A stretch of 64,000 nucleotides of DNA from Cephalotus follicularis (taxonomy: Eukaryota; Streptophyta; Magnoliopsida; Oxalidales; Cephalotaceae): assembly GCA_001972305.1 (NCBI GenBank), contig BDDD01002948.1, positions 80,969 through 144,968 of the forward strand, given 5' to 3'. Position 1 is the stretch's first letter, and each line of letters starts with the position of its first letter. The position numbers were made by a program, and so were the translations under genes. Positions 49,799 to 60,222 of this stretch are shown in pieces. The notes beneath the pieces are model-generated. The model was not told where the DNA came from. It saw only the letters and a list, made by a program, of their open reading frames with translations, and did no database searches.

Positions 49799-51765
49799 GT
49801 CAGCGTCTACCTCTTCAACACGCTATCCAAACTGTGGATCTCAAGAACTCTTCAGCCCTGCTTCCTCTGCAAACAAAACTGAGAGGGGATTAGTCCAACA
49901 GACTAGTGATCAAGACCACAGAACATCCAAGCAACCCACTACCACCGGGGCGCCAAGAACCAAGGTGAACATATCCTGCCCCAACTAGGCCGAGGACACA
50001 CCCCATCCACTGCTCAACAAAACAAGCAGAGCTGAATATGCACAAGGATATCAATAACAAAAAGGAAAACTGAGGAGACGTCAGAGCTACCAAGTCAATG
50101 ACTGACCTCAAGGAAAGAAGGAAATCAACAGGTTATATCAAATAAGCCAAAGATCCGAGGATGAAATAAATGATCAAACTCCAAGAATCAACATTTATTA
50201 GAGGACCACTGGCACTGTATCAATCACAAGGACATTCCACACACACACAGGCACACATCATACTCACACACTTCCGCAGTCGGAACCACCTCGGCAACAT
50301 ACATAACAGCTCTGTTGACTTCATCAACGCGGTCACGGGCTACAAGACTGTACACATCCCTCATACACGCATGTAGATACCCACTCTAGAGCACCGCATG
50401 AACATTGAAAGAGGGGCTATGCAAGCACTCCTTCCTCGACAATCATACGTTTGGCGCACTTCGCTACATGAACATCGATCGAGGGGCTACGGAAGCACTC
50501 CCTCCTCGACAATCATGAGCTCAGCACTACACTATATGAACATCGATCGAGGAGCTACCTTGTCGGTAATCACACAGTGCTAGTCTCGTCCAAGGGGCCC
50601 ATGTATCACCCCTCGGCTCCACCCTTGTCGAGAAGTCAGAGGAGAACATCGGCTGAGAGGTAAGTGTATCACCACTTAGACCATCTCTATCGGCAATCTC
50701 ATGTCAGAGGACTCAATCATGACTAGAGCAAGGAAGTAGCGGATCCTCGGCTACCCTCATACGCAACATTCTGTCATAGACCAAAGAAATGAGCAGATCT
50801 GGGTATGGAACCCAGGCGCAGTCACACTCAATAGTTCGTTTTTGACAGTGGCACTGCTAAATGGAATTGGGATCGAATGCCCACTCCTCTGCCCAGCATA
50901 ACCAGTCTCATATAATTCCAAGGACCAGTAACCAGTATCCAGGGACAACAATACATGATATCAAGAAGGCAATGAAATACATGAACATGAAAAGGGGAAA
51001 TAATCAGTTCAACCCAACATTTAGTCCTCTGCCAAGGATAAAGTATTTCGAAGGCAACAACATAAGACCACAGGGAAAAGGAATCCCAGTCAAACGATAT
51101 CAAGTAAAATAGGCATATTGAACAATAACTCTCAGTATCAATTGATAGAAAGAAAGAACAATCCCACTCACAGTATCAATTGCTTCCTCGGCTAGATTCC
51201 TTGTTGCGCGGAGTTCGTGTCTGGATCTTACTCTGCAAGACCAACACACAACAATGCTTAGCCACCATGAAAGAAAGTATCTAGGGTCATGCATGTACCA
51301 CACATAACCATGAAAGCCAAAACGGAGCTCTTCCTCGGTCTCGCAGACCGATACTGCAACCACCAAGCCGCGCACCACACACACAGAGGAGGACACTCAC
51401 TTGCTAGACCAGTAGATGGGTGCAGGAATTCCCAACCTCAACAGGCCCTCAAGCTTCAGGGAAACGAAGAAGAAGAAGAAAAAAAATAAAAGCTTTCACT
51501 CTCTCTCTCAAAGCTCCTGCAGGCGTGAATGATGATGAGGGTGACTGATGGCCATCCTGCCAAAGTCAAACCAAAAGCAAATCTTCCAAGACAAGCTTCG
51601 CACATATCCCCAAATCACACATCTCTTTAGCTCTTCATCACATATCAACTAATTCGATACCATTGAGCCTTCACCAGTCCAAGCCGACCACTACCAAGGA
51701 GAAAAAGAAAAATTTCCCTGAGGTCCAAACATTAATTTACCCAAGAATTAATGCGGGTCATCACA
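49799..51765 (-). repeat. 5' LTR of B, 5' part
   Basis: Continues the B LTR after element C and starts TGTGATGACCCGC at 51765 on the minus strand. The ~70-bp tandem units lie at about 50395-50580. TSD CAACA follows. Confidence 0.9.
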
Positions 51766-51770
51766 CAACA

Positions 51771-53174
51771 AGACTCCCAAATAATGAATATATCAGTAGC
51801 AACAAAAACAATATATATCCGCAGGAGACAATGCGGATACGACATCGTGAGGTGAAATGAATATACGATCACAAGGTCTCATATCAATGTGAGCATTCAA
51901 TCGGAATACCAATAGAGGGCTCAAAGTAAACGATTAAGGAATTTATTTCAAATCAACTATCAACAAGTCATATCAATACGAACATTCAATCGAAATACCA
52001 ATATTGGATTCCAAGAACAATTATGGAATCAACATATCACAAATCATAGAAATCAACAACAAGCTATCGTCAACATTCGAATATAATTAATATCCATCAT
52101 CAAGGAATATCAAGAACAAATAAGATAAAGTAAGGAAGGAGATGTTCTACTCACAAATTCAATGCCATTTACCACCACGGACTAACCCCTCAAAGCTTGA
52201 ATATGTCATCGGTTCTCGTCATCATTTCAAAATTCTACAATCCTTCACGCTGCATAAACATAGCACGCATCGTTACGACATACGTGCAAGAAACATAATT
52301 TGTCGCAATCGGAACTTCGGCCAACTTGCCGAAGTTCTGACGACACCCAAAACTTAGCCCCGATAACCGTTGATCAAAACATTACTGCTCGAAACCCACT
52401 GTGACTCGCCCGGGAACGGGCAGCCACCACTGGCAGTGAGTTTGACTCACTGAGTCAACTCGCTGGTGATCCAACAATTATGGCCACTTTACAAATAAGT
52501 CACAGAACGACCTGGTCTACACGTCTCCGCCCAAGACTCGCCGAAAATCTGCGGCTGTCGAAGCGTCAGATCTCCGGCCGAGTAGCCATTGCACCGGTCA
52601 CACCACCACTAGCCTCCACAGCGTCCAGGCTACTCATTGGTGACTGACACTCGCTGGGAATCGGTGTCAAATGTGGCGTCATAGGCGGCAGGGCGACTGA
52701 GTTGACTAAGCTCCTAGAATTCGGTCGATTCTAGCCAAATGAGGCCACAACCACCGTCGAAATGGGTGTAGGTGATCCCCACGATGAAGACCAGCCCCAC
52801 CCCCAGCGATATCGGTGGCTGGATAGCAGCGGCAGTGGCCGCAGGGTGAAACAAAACAGAAACAAAGGAGAATAAAGAGGAAGGAGGAGGATACCTGGCA
52901 GTGGATGTGACGTCGTCGCCATATTTCCCGGCCTCCGGCGCCTCGCTCGGCGTCTCTCTCCCATTCTTTGCGTCTGTCTCTCTCTCTCTTTACTCTGTTC
53001 TTTCTCCATTCTCGGGCGTTATGCGCCAGAGTCCCCTTTCTTTTTAATTTGCCTGGCGCGTCTAGCGCCTTCTAGACGCACCCGGTGTGGTTTTTTTTTA
53101 ATATATAATATCAACATAATAATACACTAACGTCTTTTACACGTGACCTTCTAAAAGTGACACGGGGTGTCACA
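51771..53174 (-). repeat. LTR A, 5' part
   Basis: Minus strand from TGTGACACCCC (53174). It holds two hairpin-forming stretches (53058-53079 and 53011-53031), a (GA)n tract just downstream, a 15-bp palindrome TGACTCACTGAGTCA (52443-52457), and AT-rich text to 51771, where B is inserted. The GC-rich open frame at 52731-53009 has only loose similarity to the matching part of A2 and is not called as a gene. Confidence 0.85.
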
Positions 53175-54171
53175 ATTAAAACATTTGAGGGAAGATATTC
53201 TATCTCCCACTGAGATAGAAATAAAACATTTACAAAAAGAAAAACATTTAAAAGGAAACATTCTATCTCCCACAGAGATAGAAATAAGAAATTGAAGAGC
53301 ATTCATTTTTCCCAATTCAATCCTCAAAATCCTCAAAAAACTAAGAGACTACAATCTCCGTGAAATAGTAGAAGACATTCAAAAGAGAAGAAGCCAAAAT
53401 CTTTTGAAAAACTTTGAACTCATACAATATTTTCTTAAAAATATTGCTTCTACCCCAAAAAAATTTACAAAGATTTCTACCAACCATCTTTCGTATTATC
53501 TCCCATATGAACAATTCATAAAATGTCCAGAATTATTAGATACTTGCAAAAACATACCATTTGTACATTACTCCTGTAGATGCAATTTGTCTTACACTAT
53601 TTACATAGCCTGTTGGGACCTATCTGGACCCCAAGAATATATTTTCCAAAACAAATTAACTACTCCACAATTTCTCATGGACCACGGAATGCTCCAACAA
53701 GTATTATTCACTGACCCAAGTCACTTTGATTTATTTGGAAGAAAAATATCACTTGTTGTTATGAATTTGATTATCGCAGGATTTCCAGTAGTCTAAGCAA
53801 TGATTAAATCTACACCACCAGAATTTATTCAGCAAATCGAACCAGCCAAACATCGCATACACATTAAAGGATTTAAAAACTCTCCCCATCTTTTAAAATT
53901 AGATTTGTGGGATTGTTCACTCCCACTCGAAACACAGATTTGTCATTGCAGAGCTAAAACCATTGCAGCCAATTGGGACCATTTTGAACTACCACATCGC
54001 ACCAAGCTACAATGCCATGGTGATATTCGTTTAAACATACAAACCAATTTCCTCCCATTGATACAATTCTATGAAAAATATTTAACCCAAGATGCAACTC
54101 TTTACAAAGAAGCCCAGAATTTATGGTCGGACCACTTCATTAACAACAAAAGATTGAAACGTAAATGGTAA
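53175..54171 (+). pseudogene. Pararetroviral ORF2, 3' part (unknown function)
   Basis: After the ATTAA duplication the peptide repeat resumes with two more units of the type ILSPTEIEIKH (53190-53290), then a stop, then a frame from about 53404 to 54171 broken once at 53796. It contains a Cys/His-containing stretch (HYSCRCNLSY, DLWDCSLPLETQICHC) and aromatic-rich text with DHGMLQQVLFTDPSHFD. No known domain is recognised. Its place upstream of the viral promoter supports one ORF2 split by A. Function is unknown. Confidence 0.6.
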
Positions 54172-55436
54172 CGTCCACATCGTAGCAATGATATCATCAC
54201 AAATTCAGCAAAAACAAAGAGGATCAGTACAAATTGCGGCAATAACATTAAGATCGTAGCCGTCATCCACTATTTCAAGCACTCAGAAGACAAGATACTA
54301 TTCATGAACAGTAACTCCGCCAGACAAGTTACTATTCACAAATAGTAAACCCATTCAACAAGGCTTATATATACTAAGCCTTCCTTACTCATTGGAGAAG
54401 GAGTTCCACACACAAGTTCTTATTTCCTAAGCTTGTTTTCTTACAAGTCTAGATTTGTTTTCACAAGTCTTTCAATTCTCCAACCATTTCTCTCTAGTTG
54501 TAAACACTTAGAGCCTAAGTGTAAACACTTGAGTGTTGTAACTATCAATCAGTATTGAAGTATTGTAAGCATTCCGGCATAATTTCGGGCAATCATTTCA
54601 AGTAAGTTCTGTACATACTCCATGTTCATGTAAGTTTTTATTTTATATAACCTTTGTACATATTTCATATAATCAAACAGGTATTGTTATGTTTTATTTA
54701 AACTATTTATGTTCTACTATTAATTAAATGTTTTGTTAACTAATCATTAAGTTTCAACTATTCATTGAGTTTTCTAATAACTATTCATTGAGTTTAGCCA
54801 CTGTTCATTGAGTTTTTCGGCAACTATTCCGGTAAGATTATTTGAATAAAGGCAAAACAATTTATCAATTGTTCTAACTTATCCATCGACATGATCGGTA
54901 TAACCGTCTAACAGAGTTGAGAAAGTTACTTAAATTTAGTGTTTCATTACAGTAATTTATTTTATCAATTATGTTTAAGATCCATCTATAAGGACGGTTG
55001 TACCACCTCACAGAGTGGTAACTTAAACTTTAATTTAGTCATTTACTTTAAGTATTGAAAAGAACCATCTAGCAGGCGGTTCACCGCTAGGTAGTGTGGT
55101 ACCTTTTCCATATCAACTATTTCAATTTCAAGTATTCAAAGGGATCCATCTAACCTCAAACCTTTTCCATTTAACTTTTTCATATCAATTGATTTCAATT
55201 AATTGAATTTAGTATCATTATTTCCAATTCCAGTTATTTCAATTCAGTATTTTATTTACTACCAGTCATTTATATATTTTTAGTCATTATAATTATTATT
55301 TCAATTCAGTATTTAAGTTCCAGTCTTAGTTTGAATTTAATCTCTGCTTCTACATAGCTTTTAATTTTGGATTTATTTTATTCCTTTATCTGTTATTTAT
55401 CTTTGCTTAAATTGTTATTAGCTTCCGTTCCCGAAA
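54172..55436 (+). promoter_or_regulatory. Pararetroviral promoter and leader
   Basis: A TATATATA box at 54366-54373 follows two near-palindromic boxes (TACTATTCATGAACAGTA and TTACTATTCACAAATAGTAA, about 54296-54352). Downstream lie four copies of a box like AACTATTCATTGAGTTT (54739-54830) and three degenerate units beginning CCATCTA (about 54960-55160) with local stems such as GGCGGTTCACCGC. There is no long ORF. Position between ORF2 and the primer site matches the large intergenic region of caulimovirids. Confidence 0.75.
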
Positions 55437-55450
55437 TGGTATCAGAGCCA
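55437..55450 (+). other. Pararetroviral minus-strand primer site, tRNA-iMet
   Basis: TGGTATCAGAGCCA, the conserved start/end point numbering site of caulimovirid genomes. It is not preceded by an LTR end, which separates it from the retrotransposon primer sites in this window. Confidence 0.85.
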
Positions 55451-55679
55451 AAAACCCTGGATAGTTTATACGTCTTGATCAAATTTTTAAGTCAAAGTTT
55501 CTAAGCGTCTAGGTAGGGTGCCTATCTGAGTGTAGTATAAGATCATATTCTAGTAGTTAGAGAATTGGGGTGGTAGGAGAGACAGAGTGTAAGTCCCAAT
55601 AGACCATCGTAATACTCTTTCGTTGGCTAGAGGGGTCTTGCACGTAGTGAAACTAAAACATTAAAATTTTGATTTAGTT

Positions 55680-56351
55680 ATGAATAAATTATGTAGAACT
55701 ATATCTTCGAGATCATATAGTGGTTCAGAAACTAGTAATAATTCAAATAGAGATAAAGAATTAGATGAAAGAATAAAACAATGGCAAAATTGGAAACACC
55801 CAAAGATTTCAAACAAAGAAATTTATAAATATAATACATTTAATCCTTTTAATTTTACTGAAAGAACTCAAACAATTGAACAAACTATAAAAATTACTAA
55901 AACTCAACAAAATATCCAATTATTAGACGAGAAAACCATTAAAGAATTAGCTAAAAACTTTAAATATATTTATTTTGCTTTAGTTCAAGTAACTATTAAA
56001 CCATTAAAATGACAAGGATTAAACACTTCCATCTTGGCGTGTCTCCGAGATGCCAGGCATTTAAACTTTGATGGTTCCTTAATTGGAGCCATTAAAACAA
56101 GTCTATGCAATGCACCTGTCTATTTTGATGGGTATCCAGATTTAACTATTTATTTAACAGATAAAAATATTTTAGAAACATTAATGATTAACATCAAACT
56201 CCATGGTTACAATATGTTACCTGGATCTGAAATCATTATTATATTTCACCATGTCCATTACAAAGCTACTAATTCGATTTGTCCAAAACCATTAGTAAAT
56301 TTGTTAAAAGGTGAAACAACAATGATGAAATGTGTCTCAAATGATTCAAAC
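55680..56351 (+). pseudogene. Pararetroviral movement protein (30K family), truncated
   Basis: Cell-to-cell movement protein. The ATG at 55680 leads a Ser/Asn-rich N-terminus, then ISNKEIYKYNTFNPFNF and the 30K-type core with LACLRDARHLNFDGSLIGAI, APVYFDGYPDLTI and LHGYNMLPGSE. A TGA at 56010-56012 interrupts the frame. It stops near 56350 where the sequence changes to LTR A2, so the C-terminal part is lost. Codon use is strongly A/T-ending, as in the rest of the pararetrovirus. Confidence 0.85.
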
Positions 56352-57333
56352 ATTTCTTTCATTTATTGATTCTACCTAGCATGAGTTTATATTCTTAATC
56401 ATATCCATGATTATTGATATTTTATATACTCTGATTTTATTGTACTTGGAAAGTCTTGAGCTTGAGTTTGTTCAACGGAACTTTTATCGTTGACTTCCGA
56501 GTTTCATTTATGGAGCCATTGTCGAGTATCGAGATCCCTTTTCCTGATTTCGTTTACATTTTTGACTCTCATTTACATCGTGGACTTCATTTATATTGTG
56601 GATTCTGTTTACACATCGAGGATCTTGATATTTCTTGTGATCTCGATATCCCTTATGGATCATGATTTGTTATGGATCTTTATATCGTCTATTGATTTTG
56701 ATAATCCTTTTGGATCTTGATTTCATTTCTTGCTGTAGATTTACATTGCATTCTACCTTGAGCTTATGACATTTTTCTCTTTATTCGGTATATAGTTATG
56801 GGAGATGTATTTATTGTTTCTACTCACTTAGTCATTTGGCAGATGATGGACCACGAGGGTAGGGCATGCTACCAGGATTTAAACACATGCATAATATCAC
56901 CACATCAACATTTAAATTTTGCATTTACTTATGTTTTTTTTATATAAACGGTTTTATTTTATGGTTTTACTTTTAGATTTGCTTTTCATTCTTGCTCTTA
57001 TGGTTGAGGCGGAGCCCAACCTATGTTATTGTTTTAAATTGTGGTTTGCTGAGGGCTGAGCCCAATTATAAACTGTTGATTCCTCCTTCGGGAGTGTGAT
57101 TATAAACTGCGTTTTTCTTTACATGGGGCATAGTCTGATAAACGGATACTACATACCCGATTTTCATAAAAATTTAAAAGTTACAAAGATTTTCAAGTTT
57201 TTAAAAGCTTACTTATCTTTTGATGAAATTATTTTTAAAGAAATTACAGGTTTCAAGATATCACGTGGTGGTTTCCGAAAGGTGGCTTACCACGTGATTG
57301 TCGCATCCGTCTTGGTAGGAAACGAGTGTGACA
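56352..57333 (+). repeat. 5' LTR of A2, 3' part
   Basis: Starts with TTTATTGATTCTACC-like text shared with fragment E, holds a 19-bp periodic array at about 56565-56735, boxes GCTGAGCCC and CCTTCGGGAGTGTG near 57050-57098, and ends GAGTGTGACA at 57333. Confidence 0.85.
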
Positions 57334-57336
57334 TTT

Positions 57337-57348
57337 TGGTATCAGAGC
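57337..57348 (+). other. Primer binding site of A2, tRNA-iMet type
   Basis: TGGTATCAGAGC three bases after the LTR end. Confidence 0.9.
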
Positions 57349-57419
57349 GATGTTTTAGATTCTGTAGACTTATAAAGTAAAATGTTTTTCAGAAATGGTT
57401 TTCAAATTCATGCATATCA

Positions 57420-60209
57420 TGCATTGCATGTCATGTGCTCGGTAACATGCCTCGTGGTCAAGGAGTTGGGTCCCGTTGTGGACAGAAATTGTGAGATCTT
57501 TAAGGTTACCAGATAGATGGCTCATGTAGAGCTAGAGTAAGATGCAAGGATGAGGATTCTAAGACCGAAGGTATTCTAGGATGTTATCTTTGTTTTGGGT
57601 AGTGGCAAAGTTAGTTGCGAGGATGTTATTTTCCCTATAGCCCTTTATTAATTGATGTGTCTGAGCCAGAGTTCTAGCGGGTCATAGCCTAGCTATTCTA
57701 AACTTTATGAGCTATCAGCGCATGATGTATGCGATAGAACACCTTAAATGCACTGGAGGAACTAATCTATGGTTCTTGCATATGTTCCAGGATAGCATCA
57801 TGGCGACGAATTGTTCAAAGAGGTTTAGACAACCATCATAGTACATTTTTACTTGAGTACTTAGTAGAACCGTAAGCGGAGTGGAGTGATGGATTTAGCC
57901 TATAATGCTATGTCTGGAAGACATCATCTATTGTGGATGAATGTTGGCTCTACGTAGATCTTCGTAGACAGAGATTCAAAACTCGAGTAGAGCTGCGTGG
58001 AGACGATTAAGGACTATTGTTATGCAAACGATCCCCCGGGACAATGCAAACACGGTTACAGATGCTTTGAGTAAGAAGTTTTCTACTTCTCTGGCTTATC
58101 TTCGGATGAGTTACACAGATCATTGCACATGATCTTGTTAGCCTTATGCATGGGAGCTCTATCGTCTACTCTACGGGAGAGACCGATATTGCAGGATCGG
58201 ATCAGCGATGCACGATGATAGAATTGTAATCGCACTGACTGCTCGCTTAGAGACACCGGAACGTTGATGTATGGGACCGGTCGTGTGAGTCTGACGATGA
58301 AGTTGTCCTACGTAAGTTTTTGTCAAAGTCGTAACTCATTCCCACGATACAAGTTAATAGTACCAAGTGTGTCATCGCTTGAGGCAGTACTTCTGGTAAA
58401 ACAACATACAGAAAGAATATTGTAGTTTTGATTACCGGATGTTCGACATGCTGATAACCTATGCAGAGCAACATCAAAACTTCTAGACTATTGCAGCTGC
58501 TTCATATTCTCTAGAGGAAATGTGTGCTATGATTGCGGTACCTTATGCTATTTATGCAATATGTTATGCGCTTGACTATTGTGTGTGCATCTTGAGGTCC
58601 GTTCATGTACATTTTGTGCAAATGAAGCATTCATTGTCCACACGAAGAGTTTGTACACATGCTATTGTGTGCAGTTCTTGCTGTGTGCTTGGCGGTTGTG
58701 CGTGCATAATGTAGTGCTTGCATGAGATGTCTGCGTATTTATATGCATGTTCTTCTGCGTGTGATTGCGTTTGTATGCATAATGACATGAGTACGTGCAA
58801 CTTACCTTCATGGTACCTTGAGCTTGTGCATTTTGTATACGATGCTACGATTGTCAGCTTTGATTATCCGCACCAGGAGTCTTTACTCATTCTTATATCA
58901 CTCCTATCGATGCAAGCATTGGTTCTCTCGATGTTTCCACCTGTTTGACATTAACTATTCATCACCTTGAATTATGGTTCGATCAGATAACCTCTTGCTT
59001 TGTGTACATTTGGGTGTCTGAGTGATATTTTGGTTGTGTGGCTTGGTTGGCTCCATGGTGATTCAACGAACTATCAATGCGCACACCTCTTCAGTTTTGT
59101 CTTCGGACATCCTTGCTATTGGTGGATTGTGCTTGAGATCTTGTGCTGCATACTTATGAAACGAAATCCCAATGTTCCTCGGAAGATTTTTCCCTGATAC
59201 CTTTTCAGGTGTTGACTGATCATGTTGTAGTTCTTGTGCTACAAGTATACGTTGTTGATTCGACGTTGTTGTGGGCTACTAGACCTTTCTCATGCATTTG
59301 GATACAGGATATGAAATGAGCATGGGACTTCATTCCTTATTTGCTGTCCAAGCGTTGTCGCTTCGACACGTATGATGTTCGTGTGCCTTGTTGTACCTAC
59401 GAACGTGCTTGTTGGCTTCAATGCATGGCTTTTGTGGTTTTTGACGTCATATGGGAGTATGTTGCGATGGACTTCATTATATGACCAACACGGACACCAC
59501 TAAGGTACGATGCGATATAAGTCATACTAAAATGACTTGCCTAAATGGCTCACATCTATCGATTTTGCGCCTATGATCTAGACAACTTTGAGGAGCGACC
59601 ATATCAGTAATAATGCACAAGATTCCATCAAAACTTCAAAGTTAAGCGTGCTTGGGCAAGAATAGTTCTAAGATGGGCTTGTCTTATGACTTTCATAGAT
59701 ACTAGCTAGTGGCATGACACCTCCATGAATGTTATATGGTTGGCAATATGAGATCCACTCATGTTGGGATAATATCAATGAGAGTAATGCGTGAAGAGCC
59801 TACTGATATTTCCAAGTAGGCTGAGGAGTTCGTAGATAGATGTCGTATGAACATGAAGTTTCAGCTTGATGAAAAAGTGTTCCTACGAGCATCACGCTAC
59901 AAGTGTGATTAAGTTAGAAAGCTGCGAAAGGCTCAATTTCAACGACATTGGATTGTTCGAGACCACTCTATGTATTGGTGCGTTAGTCTACCAAATTCAA
60001 TTTATCTATAGAACTAGAATGTATCTATGATAGCTTTCACGTTTCTGTGATGAGGAAGTACCTGTTTAGATCCATGACATACGAGATCAGTTCTTTTAGA
60101 GAGATCATGTTGAAGAAATACTTTTTGGGAGAGTATGGACCAAATGAGCAGACAGTACTCAGTTTTCTATGCTATGAGATGTGGGTAAATTTTGAGGACA
60201 AAATTTCTT
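57420..60209 (+). pseudogene. Remains of gag-pol in A2
   Basis: Only islands can be read. ATGCCTCGTGGTCAAGGAGT near 57448 fits a chromoviral gag start. NANTVTDALSKKF near 58045 fits the RNase H end. DSFHVSVMRKYL near 60030 fits the integrase C-terminus (HDVFHVSMLRKY in B). FEDKIS-type text, here ILRTKFLKGG, precedes the PPT. Between them no frame stays open beyond about 80 codons, and no RT box was found, so much is deleted or unrecognisable. Confidence 0.7.
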
Positions 60210-60222
60210 AAGGGGGGGAGAT
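60210..60222 (+). other. Polypurine tract of A2
   Basis: AAGGGGGGGAGAT lies directly before TGTGACACC, where the 3' LTR begins. Confidence 0.88.

Larger units (their letters stand above)
27316..51765 (-). mobile_element. Tekay-type chromovirus B with nested F and C
   Basis: Two LTRs of about 2.6 kb, TSD CAACA (27311-27315 and 51766-51770), primer site, one long gag-pol frame with chromodomain, and polypurine tract, all on the minus strand. The 5' LTR is split by copia element C and the integrase by Athila F. It lies inside solo LTR A. A third copy of its LTR is B1. The reading frame has several stops and one frameshift at the protease/RT joint. Confidence 0.93.
25276..53174 (-). mobile_element. 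Solo LTR A (3.4 kb) inserted in pararetroviral ORF2
   Basis: The LTR reads on the minus strand from TGTGACACCCC (53174) to GGGTGTGACA (25276), with TSD ATTAA at 25271-25275 and 53175-53179. Once element B (27316-51765) is taken out, about 3440 bp remain and no primer site, gag or pol, so A is a solo LTR. A2 (56352-62431) shows what the full element looked like: the same LTR start after an AAGGGGGGGAGAT tract and the same LTR end before TGGTATCAGAGC. Confidence 0.9.
23078..56351 (+). mobile_element. Endogenous pararetrovirus (caulimovirid, Florendovirus/Petuvirus-like), split by A
   Basis: Two AT-rich parts, 23078-25275 and 53175 to about 56351, interrupted by element A whose TSD (ATTAA) lies in the viral ORF2. 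Gene order is coiled-coil region, aspartic protease, RT, ORF2, promoter and leader with a tRNA-Met site, and 30K movement protein. In a circular caulimovirid the movement protein would precede the capsid and protease, so the copy is circularly permuted. No RNase H or capsid zinc finger is visible; these are deleted or in the gap. Stops and a changed RT active site show an old, defective copy. The genus is tentative. Confidence 0.85.

Noticed and set aside
52731..53009. Arg-rich 92-codon minus-strand ORF, and the 60397-60657 ORF in A2, as a conserved LTR gene
   Set aside because: Only loose composition similarity from GA- and CT-rich DNA; frames and sequence are not conserved between the two copies.
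55437..55450. Possible tRNA gene or LTR element at the tRNA-Met matching site
   Set aside because: Only the primer-complementary bases are there, with no cloverleaf and no LTR end before it; it fits a pararetroviral primer site.
57350..60209. Host gene between the A2 LTRs
   Set aside because: Readable islands are chromoviral RNase H and integrase pieces, and no long ORF or exon structure is visible.
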